Shown: positions 41,547 through 49,112, counted from the stretch's first letter. The stretch: DNA of 64,000 bases from an uncultured Flavobacteriales bacterium (GCA_937872175.1 CALMPI010000011.1:1-64000), one strand, 5' to 3'. Numbers and translations: made by a program. Notes: generated by a model not told the origin, from the letters alone.

Positions 41547-43448
41547 TCAAAGGTAACCGGGGGCGCGGTCAGGGGAGCAGGCCATGTGCCGACGCCACCA
41601 CGTGAGATAGACGATGAGGGCATGCACGGTTGCCTGCGAACTTCCGGGCGAAGGGCCGTGGAACCGATCGAGCACCCGCCCCACCGCGCCAGGTTCCAGG
41701 CCGGCGGACCGCAGCAGGTCCGCATCCCGGCAGGCCTCCACGCGCTCGGACAGCGGGCCTTTCAACAGGGGGGTGAGCGGCACTTCGAATCCGCGCTTCG
41801 CCCGGGTCAATGTGCCCCGGGGCAGCAGATCGCCGAAGGCCTCCCTGAGCAGATGCTTGCCGGAGCCCTTGCGGAATTTGGCCCCGGCCGGCAGGGCGAA
41901 GGCCAGTTCCACCACCCGCCGGTCCAGGAACGGGGTGCGCACCTCAAGGGCGTGGGCCATGCTGGTGATGTCCACCTTGCGCAGCATGTCGTCGGGGAGC
42001 ACCGTGTGGAGGTCGGCCCACAGCAGGCCGTTGAGGTCGCGGTGCGCGGCCAGGGGGGCTGTGATGGCCGCACGCCGGAGCGCGAAGGCGGCCTCGTCCG
42101 CGACCGGGTGGAGCAGCGCCGCCGCGTCGAGCTCCTCATCCCACGCGGCCAGCAGCAGGTACCGCTCGTCCGCGCCCAACGCCGCGCTCCGTGCGAAACG
42201 GTCGAGCTGGCGCACCTTGTCGGCGAGCGGGTGGTTGCGCGAGCGGGGCAGGACCTTCCACAAGGGCGCTCCCAGCAGGGCCAGGCGCTCCATGGCTCCG
42301 GGCGTGCGCACCCGCAGTTCGGCCTGGTGCTTCCGGTAGCCGCCGAACACCTCGTCCGCACCATCGCCGCTCAGCGCCACGGTCACCTGCTGCCGGGTGC
42401 GGGCGTTCAGCACGTAGCTGGGCAGGGCGCTCTGGTCCGCGAAGGGCTCGTCAAGCGCGGCCAGAAGACCGTCATAGCTGGCGGCCAGGTCGTCGTGGCC
42501 CAGCGTGAAGGTGGTGTGGTCGGTGCCCAGGTGGCGCGCCACGGCCTCGGCGTACGGGGTCTCGTCGTAGTAGGCTTCCGTGTACCCGATGCTGAAGGTG
42601 CGCAGGTCGGGCTTGTGCTGTCTGGCCAGCGCGCTCACGATGCTGCTGTCCAGCCCGCCGCTGAGGAAGGTGCCCACGGGCACATCGCTCACCAACCGGA
42701 TCCGCACGGCATCATCCAGGAGCTCGCGCAACCGCCGCGCAGGGTCTCCGGGCACGGGGGTGCCTGCCGCCGCGGACTCCGCATCGTACCAGCGCTCCGC
42801 GCGGACGCCTTGCGCATCCGCGGTCAAGGCATGGCCCGGCCGCAGCTTGTGCACGCCCTCCAGGATGGTGTGCGGCGCAGGGATGTAGTAATGGGTGAAG
42901 TAGGTGCGCAGCGACACCCGGTCCAGGCGTCGCGGAGCGCCCAGGGCGAGGAGGGCGCCCAATTCGCTCCCGAACAGGAGCATATCGCCGTGAAGGCACC
43001 AGAGCAGCGGTTTCACGCCGAAGCGGTCGCGGGCCAGGAAGAGCGAGTCCTCCTGCGCATCATGGATGGCCAGGGCGAAGAAGCCGTTGAGGTCGTGCAG
43101 GAAGGCCGGACCCTTCAGGACGAACAGGCGCAGGGCCACCTCGGTGTCGCTGCGGCTCTTGAAGCGATGGCCCTGGGCCTCCAGCGAGGCGCGGAGGTCC
43201 TTGAAGTTGAACACCTCGCCGTTGAGGACGATGGTGTACCGGCCGCCTGTGTCCGTGAAAGGCTGGTGCCCTGCGGCCGAGGTGTCGATGATGCTGAGCC
43301 GGCGATGGCCGAGCACGGCGCGACCGGCGCGATGCACGCCTTCATCATCCGGGCCGCGGTGCGCGATGCACGCCAGGGCGGCCCGGATGCGGTCATCGGC
43401 CGGGGCCGCCCCGTGGCCGAGGTGGTAGGTACCGGCGATGCCGCACAT
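41547..43448 (-). CDS. asnB: Asparagine synthase (glutamine-hydrolysing)
   Basis: A 633-residue protein in the AsnB family. Cys2 (MCGIAG) is the glutaminase nucleophile; HRGPDDEG, GHRRLSIID and LNGEVFNF line that site. The synthetase domain has the PP-loop FLSGGLDSSIVSA and LSGDGADEVFGGY. The reaction converts Asp, ATP and Gln to Asn, AMP and Glu. Position at the head of an exopolysaccharide cluster fits the AsnB relatives often found in such clusters, where they may amidate sugars instead; both options remain open. A CACCTTTGCG box lies just before the ATG. Confidence 0.93.
   Translation of the reverse strand: MCGIAGTYHLGHGAAPADDRIRAALACIAHRGPDDEGVHRAGRAVLGHRRLSIIDTSAAGHQPFTDTGGRYTIVLNGEVFNFKDLRASLEAQGHRFKSRSDTEVALRLFVLKGPAFLHDLNGFFALAIHDAQEDSLFLARDRFGVKPLLWCLHGDMLLFGSELGALLALGAPRRLDRVSLRTYFTHYYIPAPHTILEGVHKLRPGHALTADAQGVRAERWYDAESAAAGTPVPGDPARRLRELLDDAVRIRLVSDVPVGTFLSGGLDSSIVSALARQHKPDLRTFSIGYTEAYYDETPYAEAVARHLGTDHTTFTLGHDDLAASYDGLLAALDEPFADQSALPSYVLNARTRQQVTVALSGDGADEVFGGYRKHQAELRVRTPGAMERLALLGAPLWKVLPRSRNHPLADKVRQLDRFARSAALGADERYLLLAAWDEELDAAALLHPVADEAAFALRRAAITAPLAAHRDLNGLLWADLHTVLPDDMLRKVDITSMAHALEVRTPFLDRRVVELAFALPAGAKFRKGSGKHLLREAFGDLLPRGTLTRAKRGFEVPLTPLLKGPLSERVEACRDADLLRSAGLEPGAVGRVLDRFHGPSPGSSQATVHALIVYLTWWRRHMACSPDRAPGYL
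41548..41555 (-). promoter_or_regulatory. Promoter box TACCTTTG for the GT4 gene
   Basis: An exact TAnnTTTG match on the minus strand, overlapping the asnB stop codon and 10 bases before the ATG at 41537. It would allow transcription of the exopolysaccharide genes separately from asnB. Confidence 0.55.
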
Positions 43449-43473
43449 GGCGCAAAGGTGCGTGGCGGAGCGG

Positions 43474-43502
43474 AAAAGGCCGGGGATGCCCCCGGCCTTT
43501 TT
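43474..43502. terminator. Bidirectional terminator hairpin
   Basis: The arms at 43474-43485 and 43490-43501 pair over 12 bp (AAAAGGCCGGGG and complement) around a 4-base loop. The outer A/T pairs give U-runs on both strands. It ends the lpdA transcript on the minus strand, just upstream of asnB. Confidence 0.85.
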
Positions 43503-43524
43503 CAGTGCTGCGCTGTGCGTTCGG

Positions 43525-44913
43525 TCAAAGGTGGATCACCTCGCCGTAGGCCGCGGCGGCGGCCTCCATGATGGCCTCGCTCATCGTGGGGTGCGGATGC
43601 ACCGTCCTGATGATCTCGTGACCGGTGGTCTCCAGCTTGCGGATGCTCACGCACTCGGCGATCATCTCGGTGACGTTGGCGCCGATCATGTGAGCGCCCA
43701 GCAGCTCGCCGTACTTGGCGTCGAAGATGAGCTTCACGAAGCCGTCCTTGTGGCCGCCGGCGCTGGCCTTGCCGCTGGCGGTGAAGGGGAACTTGCCCAC
43801 CTTGATGGCCAGGCCCTTCTCCTTGGCCTGCTTTTCGGTCATGCCCACGCTGGCCACCTCGGGGCTGCAGTAGGTGCAGCCGGGGATGTTGCCGTAGTCG
43901 AGCGCTTCGGGGTGGTGCCCGGCGATCTTCTCCACGCAGATGATGCCCTCCGCGCTGGCCACGTGCGCCAAGGCCTGGCCGGGGGTCACGTCGCCGATGG
44001 CGTAGTAGCCGGGGATGTTGGTCTGGTAGTATTCGTTCACCGTGATCCGGCCCTTGTCCGTGGCGATGCCCACCTCCTCCAGGCCGATGCCCTCGATGTT
44101 GGGAGCGATGCCCACGGCGCTGAGCACGATGTCGCACTCCACCTTCTGCTCGCCCTTCGGGGTCTTGATGGTCACCACGCAGCCCTTGCCCTTGGTGTCC
44201 ACGGCAGTGACCTCACTGCTGGTGAGCACCTCCATGCCCTGCTTCTTGAAGCTCTTCTCCAGCTGCTTGCTCACCTCCTCATCCTCCACGGGCACCACGT
44301 TGGGCATGAACTCCACCAGGGTCACCTTGGTGCCGATGGCGTTGTAGAAGTAGGCGAACTCGCTGCCGATGGCGCCGCTGCCCACCACCACCATGCTCTT
44401 GGGCTGGTCGGCGAGCACCATGGCCTCCCGGTAGCCGATGATCTTCTTGCCGTCCTGCGGCAGGTTGGGCAGCACGCGGCTGCGGGCGCCGGTGGCGACG
44501 AGGATGTGCTTGGCCTCGAGCACCTGCTTCTTGCCATCGGCGCCGGTCACTTCAAGCTTTTTGCCGGGCATCAGCCTGCCGGTGCCCATGATCACGTCGA
44601 TCTTGTTCTTCTTCATCAGGAACTGCACGCCGTTGCTCATGCCTTTCGCAACGTCCCTGCTCCGCGCGACGATGGCCTTCATGTCGGGCGAGCCGGCCCC
44701 GACGGTGATGCCGTAGTCCTTGGCGTGGTTGATGTACTCGAACACCTGGGCGCTCTTCAGCAGGGCCTTGGTGGGGATGCAGCCCCAGTTGAGGCAGATG
44801 CCGCCGAGGGCCTCGCGTTCCACCACGGCGGTCTTGAGGCCCAGCTGGCTGGCACGGATGGCGGCCACGTAGCCACCGGGGCCACTGCCGAGCACGATCA
44901 CATCATAGCTCAT
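43525..44913 (-). CDS. lpdA: Dihydrolipoyl dehydrogenase (E3)
   Basis: A 462-residue FAD enzyme that reoxidises dihydrolipoamide for the 2-oxoacid dehydrogenase complexes and the glycine cleavage system. The start at 44913 begins MSYDVIVLGSGPGG (FAD-binding). The redox disulfide is Cys40/Cys45 (GGICLNWGC). The NAD fold has VVVGSGAIGSEFAYFY, and the C-terminal interface holds HPHPTMSEAI with the catalytic His. Length is normal. A longer reading frame upstream is non-coding. It is flanked by a terminator and a long 5' gap, so it is probably a single-gene unit. Confidence 0.97.
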   Translation of the reverse strand: MSYDVIVLGSGPGGYVAAIRASQLGLKTAVVEREALGGICLNWGCIPTKALLKSAQVFEYINHAKDYGITVGAGSPDMKAIVARSRDVAKGMSNGVQFLMKKNKIDVIMGTGRLMPGKKLEVTGADGKKQVLEAKHILVATGARSRVLPNLPQDGKKIIGYREAMVLADQPKSMVVVGSGAIGSEFAYFYNAIGTKVTLVEFMPNVVPVEDEEVSKQLEKSFKKQGMEVLTSSEVTAVDTKGKGCVVTIKTPKGEQKVECDIVLSAVGIAPNIEGIGLEEVGIATDKGRITVNEYYQTNIPGYYAIGDVTPGQALAHVASAEGIICVEKIAGHHPEALDYGNIPGCTYCSPEVASVGMTEKQAKEKGLAIKVGKFPFTASGKASAGGHKDGFVKLIFDAKYGELLGAHMIGANVTEMIAECVSIRKLETTGHEIIRTVHPHPTMSEAIMEAAAAAYGEVIHL

Positions 44914-44941
44914 GAGGAGAAAGGGTAGCGGGTTGAGGGCG

Positions 44942-44949
44942 CGAAGGTA
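44942..44949 (-). promoter_or_regulatory. Promoter box TACCTTCG for lpdA
   Basis: A minus-strand TAnnTTCG box about 28 bases before the ATG at 44913. A second TACCCTTTC-like sequence lies immediately before the start codon at 44919-44927, so either could be used. Confidence 0.45.
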
Positions 44950-44968
44950 GCAGGCCGGGGGAGTTGCG

Positions 44969-45022
44969 GGCCCGCTCCGGTCCGCCGCCCCCCGGCTGTC
45001 GCATGGTCGCGTGGAGCGGGCC
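44969..45022. other. 10-bp inverted repeat in the divergent lpdA gap
   Basis: The arms at 44969-44978 and 45013-45022 are perfect complements separated by 34 bases. They lie between the divergent lpdA promoter and the plus-strand gene at 45144. This may be an operator or a chance GC-rich match. The rest of the 230-bp gap shows only the two promoter boxes. Confidence 0.3.
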
Positions 45023-45111
45023 TCCTTCACGCGCGCCTTCGATGCAGCATCACCGATCGATGGGCGGCGCCGGACCGTGACGGGCGGTGTCGACGATGTT
45101 CGCGGTGCGAG

Positions 45112-45119
45112 TACCTTGG
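45112..45119 (+). promoter_or_regulatory. Promoter box TACCTTGG for the first paralogous membrane gene
   Basis: A near-match to TAnnTTTG, 24 bases before the ATG at 45144. The leader is rich in A and C (GACACCAACGACACC). Confidence 0.4.
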
Positions 45120-45143
45120 CCCGACACCAACGACACCTGGACC

Positions 45144-45647
45144 ATGAGCGACATCCACACGGGCGCTGCGGCGCCGGCACGCCCCACCTTGCTCACCGTG
45201 ATCTGCATCCTGAGCTTCCTGGCCGGTGCTTGGGGCCTGGTCAGCGGTGTACGGAACGCGTTCACGGATGCCCCCCAGGCCGCAGTGGCTGAGATGCAGG
45301 GCGAGATGGAGAAGGCCATGGCCGAAATGGGGGATCAGCAGGTGCCCATGGTCGAGGAGATGATGGCATCGGCCCTGTCCATGGCCGAGAAGGCGGCGGA
45401 GCACGCCAAGCCCCTGGGCTATGGCGAGATCGCATTCTCCCTCCTCAGCCTGTTCGGCGTCTGGAACATGTGGAACTTGAAGCGGTCGGGGTTCTGGATC
45501 TACCTGGTGGCCTCCATCGGCGGTGTGGTGATGCCGCTGGTGTACCTGGGCGGGGGGATCGCGACCATCCTCGGACTGGGCGTTGGCGGGCTCATCACCG
45601 TGGTCTTCATCGTGCTTTACGCGGTCAACCTGAAGCACATGCGTTAG
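45144..45647 (+). CDS. Small membrane protein, paralogue of the next gene
   Basis: A 167-residue protein with about four hydrophobic segments (LTVICILSFLAGAWGLVSGV, IAFSLLSLFGVWNMWNL, FWIYLVASIGGVVMPLVYL, GLGVGGLITVVFIVLYAV). Between the first two is a Met/Glu-rich stretch (MQGEMEKAMAEMGDQQVPM). The same layout occurs in the next gene (RPTLLT.ICILSF versus RPDLLTGLGILSF), so the two arose by tandem duplication. The start at 45144 follows the promoter box; a longer frame begins upstream of it. I do not recognise the family. Confidence 0.82.
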   Translation: MSDIHTGAAAPARPTLLTVICILSFLAGAWGLVSGVRNAFTDAPQAAVAEMQGEMEKAMAEMGDQQVPMVEEMMASALSMAEKAAEHAKPLGYGEIAFSLLSLFGVWNMWNLKRSGFWIYLVASIGGVVMPLVYLGGGIATILGLGVGGLITVVFIVLYAVNLKHMR

Positions 45648-45685
45648 CGTCGGCCTTTGCGGAACGGTGAGGCCGAAGGCGGCCC

Positions 45686-45693
45686 TACATTCG
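45686..45693 (+). promoter_or_regulatory. Promoter box TACATTCG, 5 bases before the start codon
   Basis: A TAnnTTCG box with spacer CCTCC before the ATG at 45699. The same TAC.TTCGCCTCCATG arrangement appears before the SpoIID-like gene at 50247-50262. Confidence 0.5.
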
Positions 45694-45698
45694 CCTCC

Positions 45699-46193
45699 AT
45701 GGCCACCACCTTCCTGCCCGACGATTCCGGCTCCACCCAGCGCCCGGACCTGCTCACGGGCCTCGGCATCCTCAGCTTCATCAACTGCGGGCTCTTCCTG
45801 CTCATCTACGGGCTCGGTCTGCTCTTCACCCTCGGCCTGCGCGCGGTGCCCGAGGACGAGTTCATGGCGCAGATGAACGAACAGATGGCCGGCATGAGCG
45901 ACATGATGGGCGAGGAAGGGGCGGCGGCCTTCGAGGAGCTCGTGCCGCTCTTCTACCACGGCGGTGCCCTGTTGATGGGCCTGCTCCTGCTGCGCACCAT
46001 GGCGCGCTTCATCGGGGTGATCAACATGTGGCGGGGCCGCCGGCAGGGGTTCACCCTGTATGCCGCGGCCCAGGTGGTCGGCATTTTTCTTCCGCACGTG
46101 GTGCTTCCCTGGAAGTACCTCGGCCTGTTCGGGCCCTTCCTGGCCTTGGCGTTCGTGGCCCTGTATGGCAGCCAGTTGAAGCGCTTCAGCTGA
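45699..46193 (+). CDS. Small membrane protein, paralogue of the previous gene
   Basis: A 164-residue protein with about four membrane segments (LGILSFINCGLFLLIYGLGL, GGALLMGLLLLRTMARFIGV, LYAAAQVVGIFLPHVVL, LFGPFLALAFVALYG). A Met/Glu-rich loop (EFMAQMNEQMAGMSDMMGEE) sits between segments 1 and 2 as in its neighbour, and INMWRGRRQGF corresponds to WNMWNLKRSGF there. The start at 45699 is set by the promoter box directly before it. Function is unknown; the Met-rich loop could bind a soft metal, but that is only an inference. Confidence 0.8.
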   Translation: MATTFLPDDSGSTQRPDLLTGLGILSFINCGLFLLIYGLGLLFTLGLRAVPEDEFMAQMNEQMAGMSDMMGEEGAAAFEELVPLFYHGGALLMGLLLLRTMARFIGVINMWRGRRQGFTLYAAAQVVGIFLPHVVLPWKYLGLFGPFLALAFVALYGSQLKRFS

Positions 46194-46199
46194 AGGAGC

Positions 46200-46598
46200 G
46201 TGCGGGGTGTGGCACCGTTCCTGGTCCTTCTTGGACCGACGCTCACCGGTTGCTTCTCCGTGCGCAGCACCGACCGCTTCAGCTACGCCAAGGTCGATGC
46301 GGGCACCTTTGCCCAAGTGCTGGCGGACAGCACGGACCATGTGCTGATCGATGTGCGCACACCCGGCGAGCATGCCAAGGGACATCTGCCGGGCGCCATC
46401 AACCGCAGTTTCCTGTCGTTCCGCTACGGCCGGCTGGTGCGCGACCTGGACCGGTCGACGCTGGTGCTGCTCTATTGCCACACCTGTCACCGCAGCCCGC
46501 TCGCGGCCCGGCGCATGAAGCGCATGGGGTTCCGCCGCGTCGTGGACCTCGAGGGTGGCTTCCGACGCTGGCCGGGACCCACCATCACCACGCCGTGA
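46200..46598 (+). CDS. Rhodanese-like domain lipoprotein
   Basis: A 132-residue protein with a lipoprotein-like signal (PFLVLLGPTLTGC) and one rhodanese domain: VLIDVRTPGEHAKGHLPGAINR, then the active-site loop with Cys in YCHTCHRSPLAA, then DLEGGFRRW. Rhodaneses move sulfane sulfur, but the periplasmic role is unknown. The start is GTG at 46200, seven bases after the previous stop; a second in-frame GTG at 46209 is 10 bases after a rare AAGGAG (46193-46198). I keep 46200 because it supplies the Arg expected in the signal n-region. Its TGA overlaps the next ATG by one base. Confidence 0.85.
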   Translation: MRGVAPFLVLLGPTLTGCFSVRSTDRFSYAKVDAGTFAQVLADSTDHVLIDVRTPGEHAKGHLPGAINRSFLSFRYGRLVRDLDRSTLVLLYCHTCHRSPLAARRMKRMGFRRVVDLEGGFRRWPGPTITTP

Positions 46599-47443
46599 TG
46601 CGCACCGCACCGATCGCCATCGGGATCGGGCTGATCCTCGGACCATCGGCGGTGGGCCAACCGATGCGGTCCACCCCGTCCGCGCCCTTCACCCTCGGCG
46701 TGGTGGAGACCATCCACAGCACCGTGCTCGGGGAGCATCGCGTGCTCAACATCGCACTGCCGCAGGGCTACCACACCGACAGCGCCGCGCGCTACCCCGT
46801 GATCTACCTGCTCGATGGCGGTGCCGATGAGGACTTCATCCACATCGCCGGTGCCGCGCAGTTCGCGGCGTTCCCGTGGGTCGACTGGCTGATGCCGAGC
46901 ATCGTGGTGGGCATCGCCAACGTGGACCGCCGGCGCGACCTCACGACTCCCACCACCATCGCCAAGGACAAGGCCGACTTTCCCACCACGGGCGGCAGCG
47001 CGGTGTTCATGGGCTTCCTCGACAGGGAGGTCATTCCCTTCGTGGAGGCCAACTACCACACGTCCCCGGAGCGCACCCTCATCGGCCAAAGTCTCGGCGG
47101 GCTCTTCGCGACCGAAGTGCTGCTGCGCCGACCCTGGCTCTTTCAGCATTACATCATCGTGAGCCCCAGCCTGTGGTGGGACAACGGATCGACATTGGAC
47201 ATCCCGGTTGACGCGCTCAGCGCGCCCGACATCGGGGTGGCCTCGGTGTACATCGCCGTCGGGAAGGAGGGCAGGGAGATGGAGGGGCCCGCGCAGCACC
47301 TGGCCGCGATCGCGCGCAAGGCTCACGTGCAGCAGGTGAGCTACCAACGCATCACCGATCTGGATCATGCCACCCTCCTGCACGAGGCGGTGCTGAAGGC
47401 GTGGCGGTGGAGGAGGAAGGCGGACAGGGACCATGCCCGCTAG
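46598..47443 (+). CDS. Secreted alpha/beta-hydrolase esterase (esterase D / IroE-like)
   Basis: A 281-residue protein with a signal peptide (MRTAPIAIGIGLILGPSAVGQ). Motifs of the esterase D/Fes family: LNIALPQGYH, YPVIYLLDGGADEDF, IVVGIANVDRRRDLTT, and the nucleophile Ser in LIGQSLGGLFATEVL. The catalytic His is probably in DLDHATLLHEA. Substrates of related proteins include siderophore esters and acylated peptides or sugars, so the substrate is not assigned. It overlaps the rhodanese gene by one base and meets the ridA gene tail to tail after 21 bases. Confidence 0.9.
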   Translation: MRTAPIAIGIGLILGPSAVGQPMRSTPSAPFTLGVVETIHSTVLGEHRVLNIALPQGYHTDSAARYPVIYLLDGGADEDFIHIAGAAQFAAFPWVDWLMPSIVVGIANVDRRRDLTTPTTIAKDKADFPTTGGSAVFMGFLDREVIPFVEANYHTSPERTLIGQSLGGLFATEVLLRRPWLFQHYIIVSPSLWWDNGSTLDIPVDALSAPDIGVASVYIAVGKEGREMEGPAQHLAAIARKAHVQQVSYQRITDLDHATLLHEAVLKAWRWRRKADRDHAR

Positions 47444-47464
47444 GCCCGCACGGCCTCCGCAAGC

Positions 47465-47842
47465 TCAGCCCTGGAAGGCGATGCCGCTGATCTCCACGTT
47501 CACCCCGCGCGGCAGGCCCTTCACGGCCACGGCCTCGCGGGCGGGCGGCGTATCGGTGAAGTAGGTGCCGTACACCTCGTTCACGGCCGCGTAGTGCGCC
47601 ATGTCGCTCATGAAGATCGTCACCTTCACCAGGTGCTCGTAGCCCAGGCCCGCGGCGCGCAGCAGGTTGCCCACGTTCTCCATCACCCTGCGGGTCTCCG
47701 TGGCGATGTCCGCGGTATGCAGGTTCCCCTGCTCGTCCAACGCGATCTGCCCGCTGAGGTAGAGGGTGGGTCCGGCCTGGATGGCGGGTGTGTAGGGGGC
47801 GAGGGGCTTGGCGGCGTGGGGGGGGTGGATGGCGGTCTTCAT
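47465..47842 (-). CDS. ridA: RidA family enamine/imine deaminase
   Basis: A 125-residue protein that hydrolyses reactive 2-aminoacrylate-type enamines released by PLP enzymes. Family motifs: YTPAIQAGPTLYLSGQIALD, NVGNLLRAAGLGYEHLVKV, TIFMSDMAHYAAVNEVYGTYF, PAREAVAVKGLPRG (substrate-binding Arg) and VNVEISGIAF (catalytic Glu). The start at 47842 fits the family; the longer open frame upstream is the antisense of surE. A CACCTTTG box about 75 bases upstream could be its promoter. Confidence 0.95.
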   Translation of the reverse strand: MKTAIHPPHAAKPLAPYTPAIQAGPTLYLSGQIALDEQGNLHTADIATETRRVMENVGNLLRAAGLGYEHLVKVTIFMSDMAHYAAVNEVYGTYFTDTPPAREAVAVKGLPRGVNVEISGIAFQG

Positions 47843-47850
47843 GAGGAGAG

Positions 47851-47947
47851 CGTTACGTGTTGGAAGATGGTTGCGCGTTGCGTGTTGTGGCGTTACGCGT
47901 TGGCTGTCACCAAAGGTGCTCCCGTTCCACAGAACGCGCAACACGCC
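47851..47947. repeat. Short direct and inverted repeats between ridA and surE
   Basis: CGTTACGTGTTGG at 47851-47863 recurs with one change at 47891-47903. GTTGCGCGTT at 47870-47879 has its perfect complement at 47933-47942. The whole stretch is built from CGTT/GTTG-like words unlike flanking coding DNA. The 201-bp gap holds no gene; besides these repeats it has the surE promoter box. Confidence 0.55.
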
Positions 47948-47997
47948 AGCACGCCACTGACCGAGGTTGCCCGCCCAACGCACTACCGCCGGAGGGG

Positions 47998-48005
47998 TAA
48001 CTTCG
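47998..48005 (+). promoter_or_regulatory. Promoter box TAACTTCG for the surE operon
   Basis: A TAnnTTCG box 38 bases before the surE ATG. The leader includes GGCTTCGGTGGATGAACC and no Shine-Dalgarno sequence at the usual spacing. Confidence 0.45.
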
Positions 48006-48043
48006 CGGCCTCCGCCTTCGCCCAAGGCTTCGGTGGATGAACC

Positions 48044-48826
48044 ATGTCCGACACACGCCCCCTCATCCTGGTCACCAACGACGACGGCATCTTCGCTCCG
48101 GGCATCCGCGCCCTGGTGGAGGAGGTGCGCGCGTTCGGACGGGTGATGGTGGTGGCCCCGGACAAGCCCCAGAGCGCCATGGGGCATGCGATCACCATCC
48201 ACAGCTTCCTGCGCCTGAACAAGGTGGCCTACCTGGACGACCTGGACGCCTGGAGCTGCAGCGGCACTCCGGTGGACTGTGTGAAGCTGGCGATCTACAA
48301 GCTGCTGGAGGGACGCAAGCCCGATCTGCTGGTCAGCGGCATCAACCACGGCGCGAACATCAGCATCAACGTGCTGTACAGCGGAACGATGAGCGCAGCG
48401 GTGGAGGGTGCGATGGAAGGCATCCCGAGCATCGGGTTCAGCCTGATGGACCACAGCATGGAGGCCGACTTCGCGCCGGTGAGGCCGGTGGTGCGCAGCG
48501 TGGTCGGCAATGTGCTGCGCCATGGCATGGCGGCGGGCGCCTGCCTCAACGTCAACGTGCCACGCACCCGCGGCGGGTCGCTCAAGGGCATGCGCGTGTG
48601 CCGGCAGGCGCGGGCCAATTGGGAGGATGAGTTCGAGACGCGGCTCGACCCCGGAAAGCGGGAGTACTACTGGCTGAAGGGTGAGTTCAAGAGCGAGGAC
48701 CATGGTCACGACACGGACGTGTGGGCCGTGAACAACGGCTATGTCAGCATCGTCCCCACGCAGTTCGACATGACCGCCCACCACGCGATCGCGGAGCTGA
48801 ACACCTGGGACCATGGCCTGGAGTGA
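48044..48826 (+). CDS. surE: 5'/3'-nucleotidase SurE
   Basis: A 260-residue metal-dependent nucleoside monophosphate phosphatase of the stationary-phase survival family. The metal site is visible in ILVTNDDGIFAPGI (Asp13, Asp14), APDKPQSAMGHAIT (Ser), and SGINHGANI (Asn). Residues NVLYSGTMSAAVEGAM and FDMTAHHA are also conserved. Length is normal. The next gene overlaps by 14 bases and lpxB follows by another overlap; surE and lpxB are often neighbours in Bacteroidota. Confidence 0.97.
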   Translation: MSDTRPLILVTNDDGIFAPGIRALVEEVRAFGRVMVVAPDKPQSAMGHAITIHSFLRLNKVAYLDDLDAWSCSGTPVDCVKLAIYKLLEGRKPDLLVSGINHGANISINVLYSGTMSAAVEGAMEGIPSIGFSLMDHSMEADFAPVRPVVRSVVGNVLRHGMAAGACLNVNVPRTRGGSLKGMRVCRQARANWEDEFETRLDPGKREYYWLKGEFKSEDHGHDTDVWAVNNGYVSIVPTQFDMTAHHAIAELNTWDHGLE

Positions 48827-49112
48827 CCGTACGGTCGGACTGGTGAGCGGTCTGCTGGCGCCGGCGGTCGGCTTCCTGGCCTATGGCCTCATCTATGTCA
48901 ACGTGATCCGTCCGCACAACGACCTGGGCTGGTTCGTGCACGACCTGTTCCTGGGCACGCGGAGGTATCAGGCCCCGGTGCTGAGCCTGTCCCTGCTGGC
49001 GGACGTTCCGCTGTTCTTCTGGTTCGACCGGACGGGGCGGGTGGAGGCCATGCGTGGGGTGCTGATGGCCCTCTTCATCCACGGTGCCGTGATCGTCGCC
49101 CTTTGGATATGA
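48813..49112 (+). CDS. Small membrane protein between surE and lpxB
   Basis: A 99-residue protein with three likely membrane segments (TVGLVSGLLAPAVGFLAYGLI, SLSLLADVPLFFWF and MALFIHGAVIVALWI). Its start lies within the last codons of surE and its stop overlaps the lpxB ATG, which implies tight translational coupling and a real gene. The family is not recognised. A role beside lipid A synthesis is suggested only by position. Confidence 0.82.
   Translation: MAWSDRTVGLVSGLLAPAVGFLAYGLIYVNVIRPHNDLGWFVHDLFLGTRRYQAPVLSLSLLADVPLFFWFDRTGRVEAMRGVLMALFIHGAVIVALWI

Noticed and set aside
27306..43571. Very long plus-strand frames (27306-29612, 31497-34514, 36993-39521, 40269-43571)
   Set aside because: They lie opposite well-recognised minus-strand genes (SPOR barrel, uvrA, Wzc-like, asnB/GT4) and encode His/Gly/Ala/Asp-biased sequence typical of antisense frames in GC-rich DNA.
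47442..47456. Small hairpin (5-bp stem) between the convergent esterase and ridA genes
   Set aside because: The stem is too short and lacks a U-tract; it overlaps the stop region and could be chance in GC-rich DNA.
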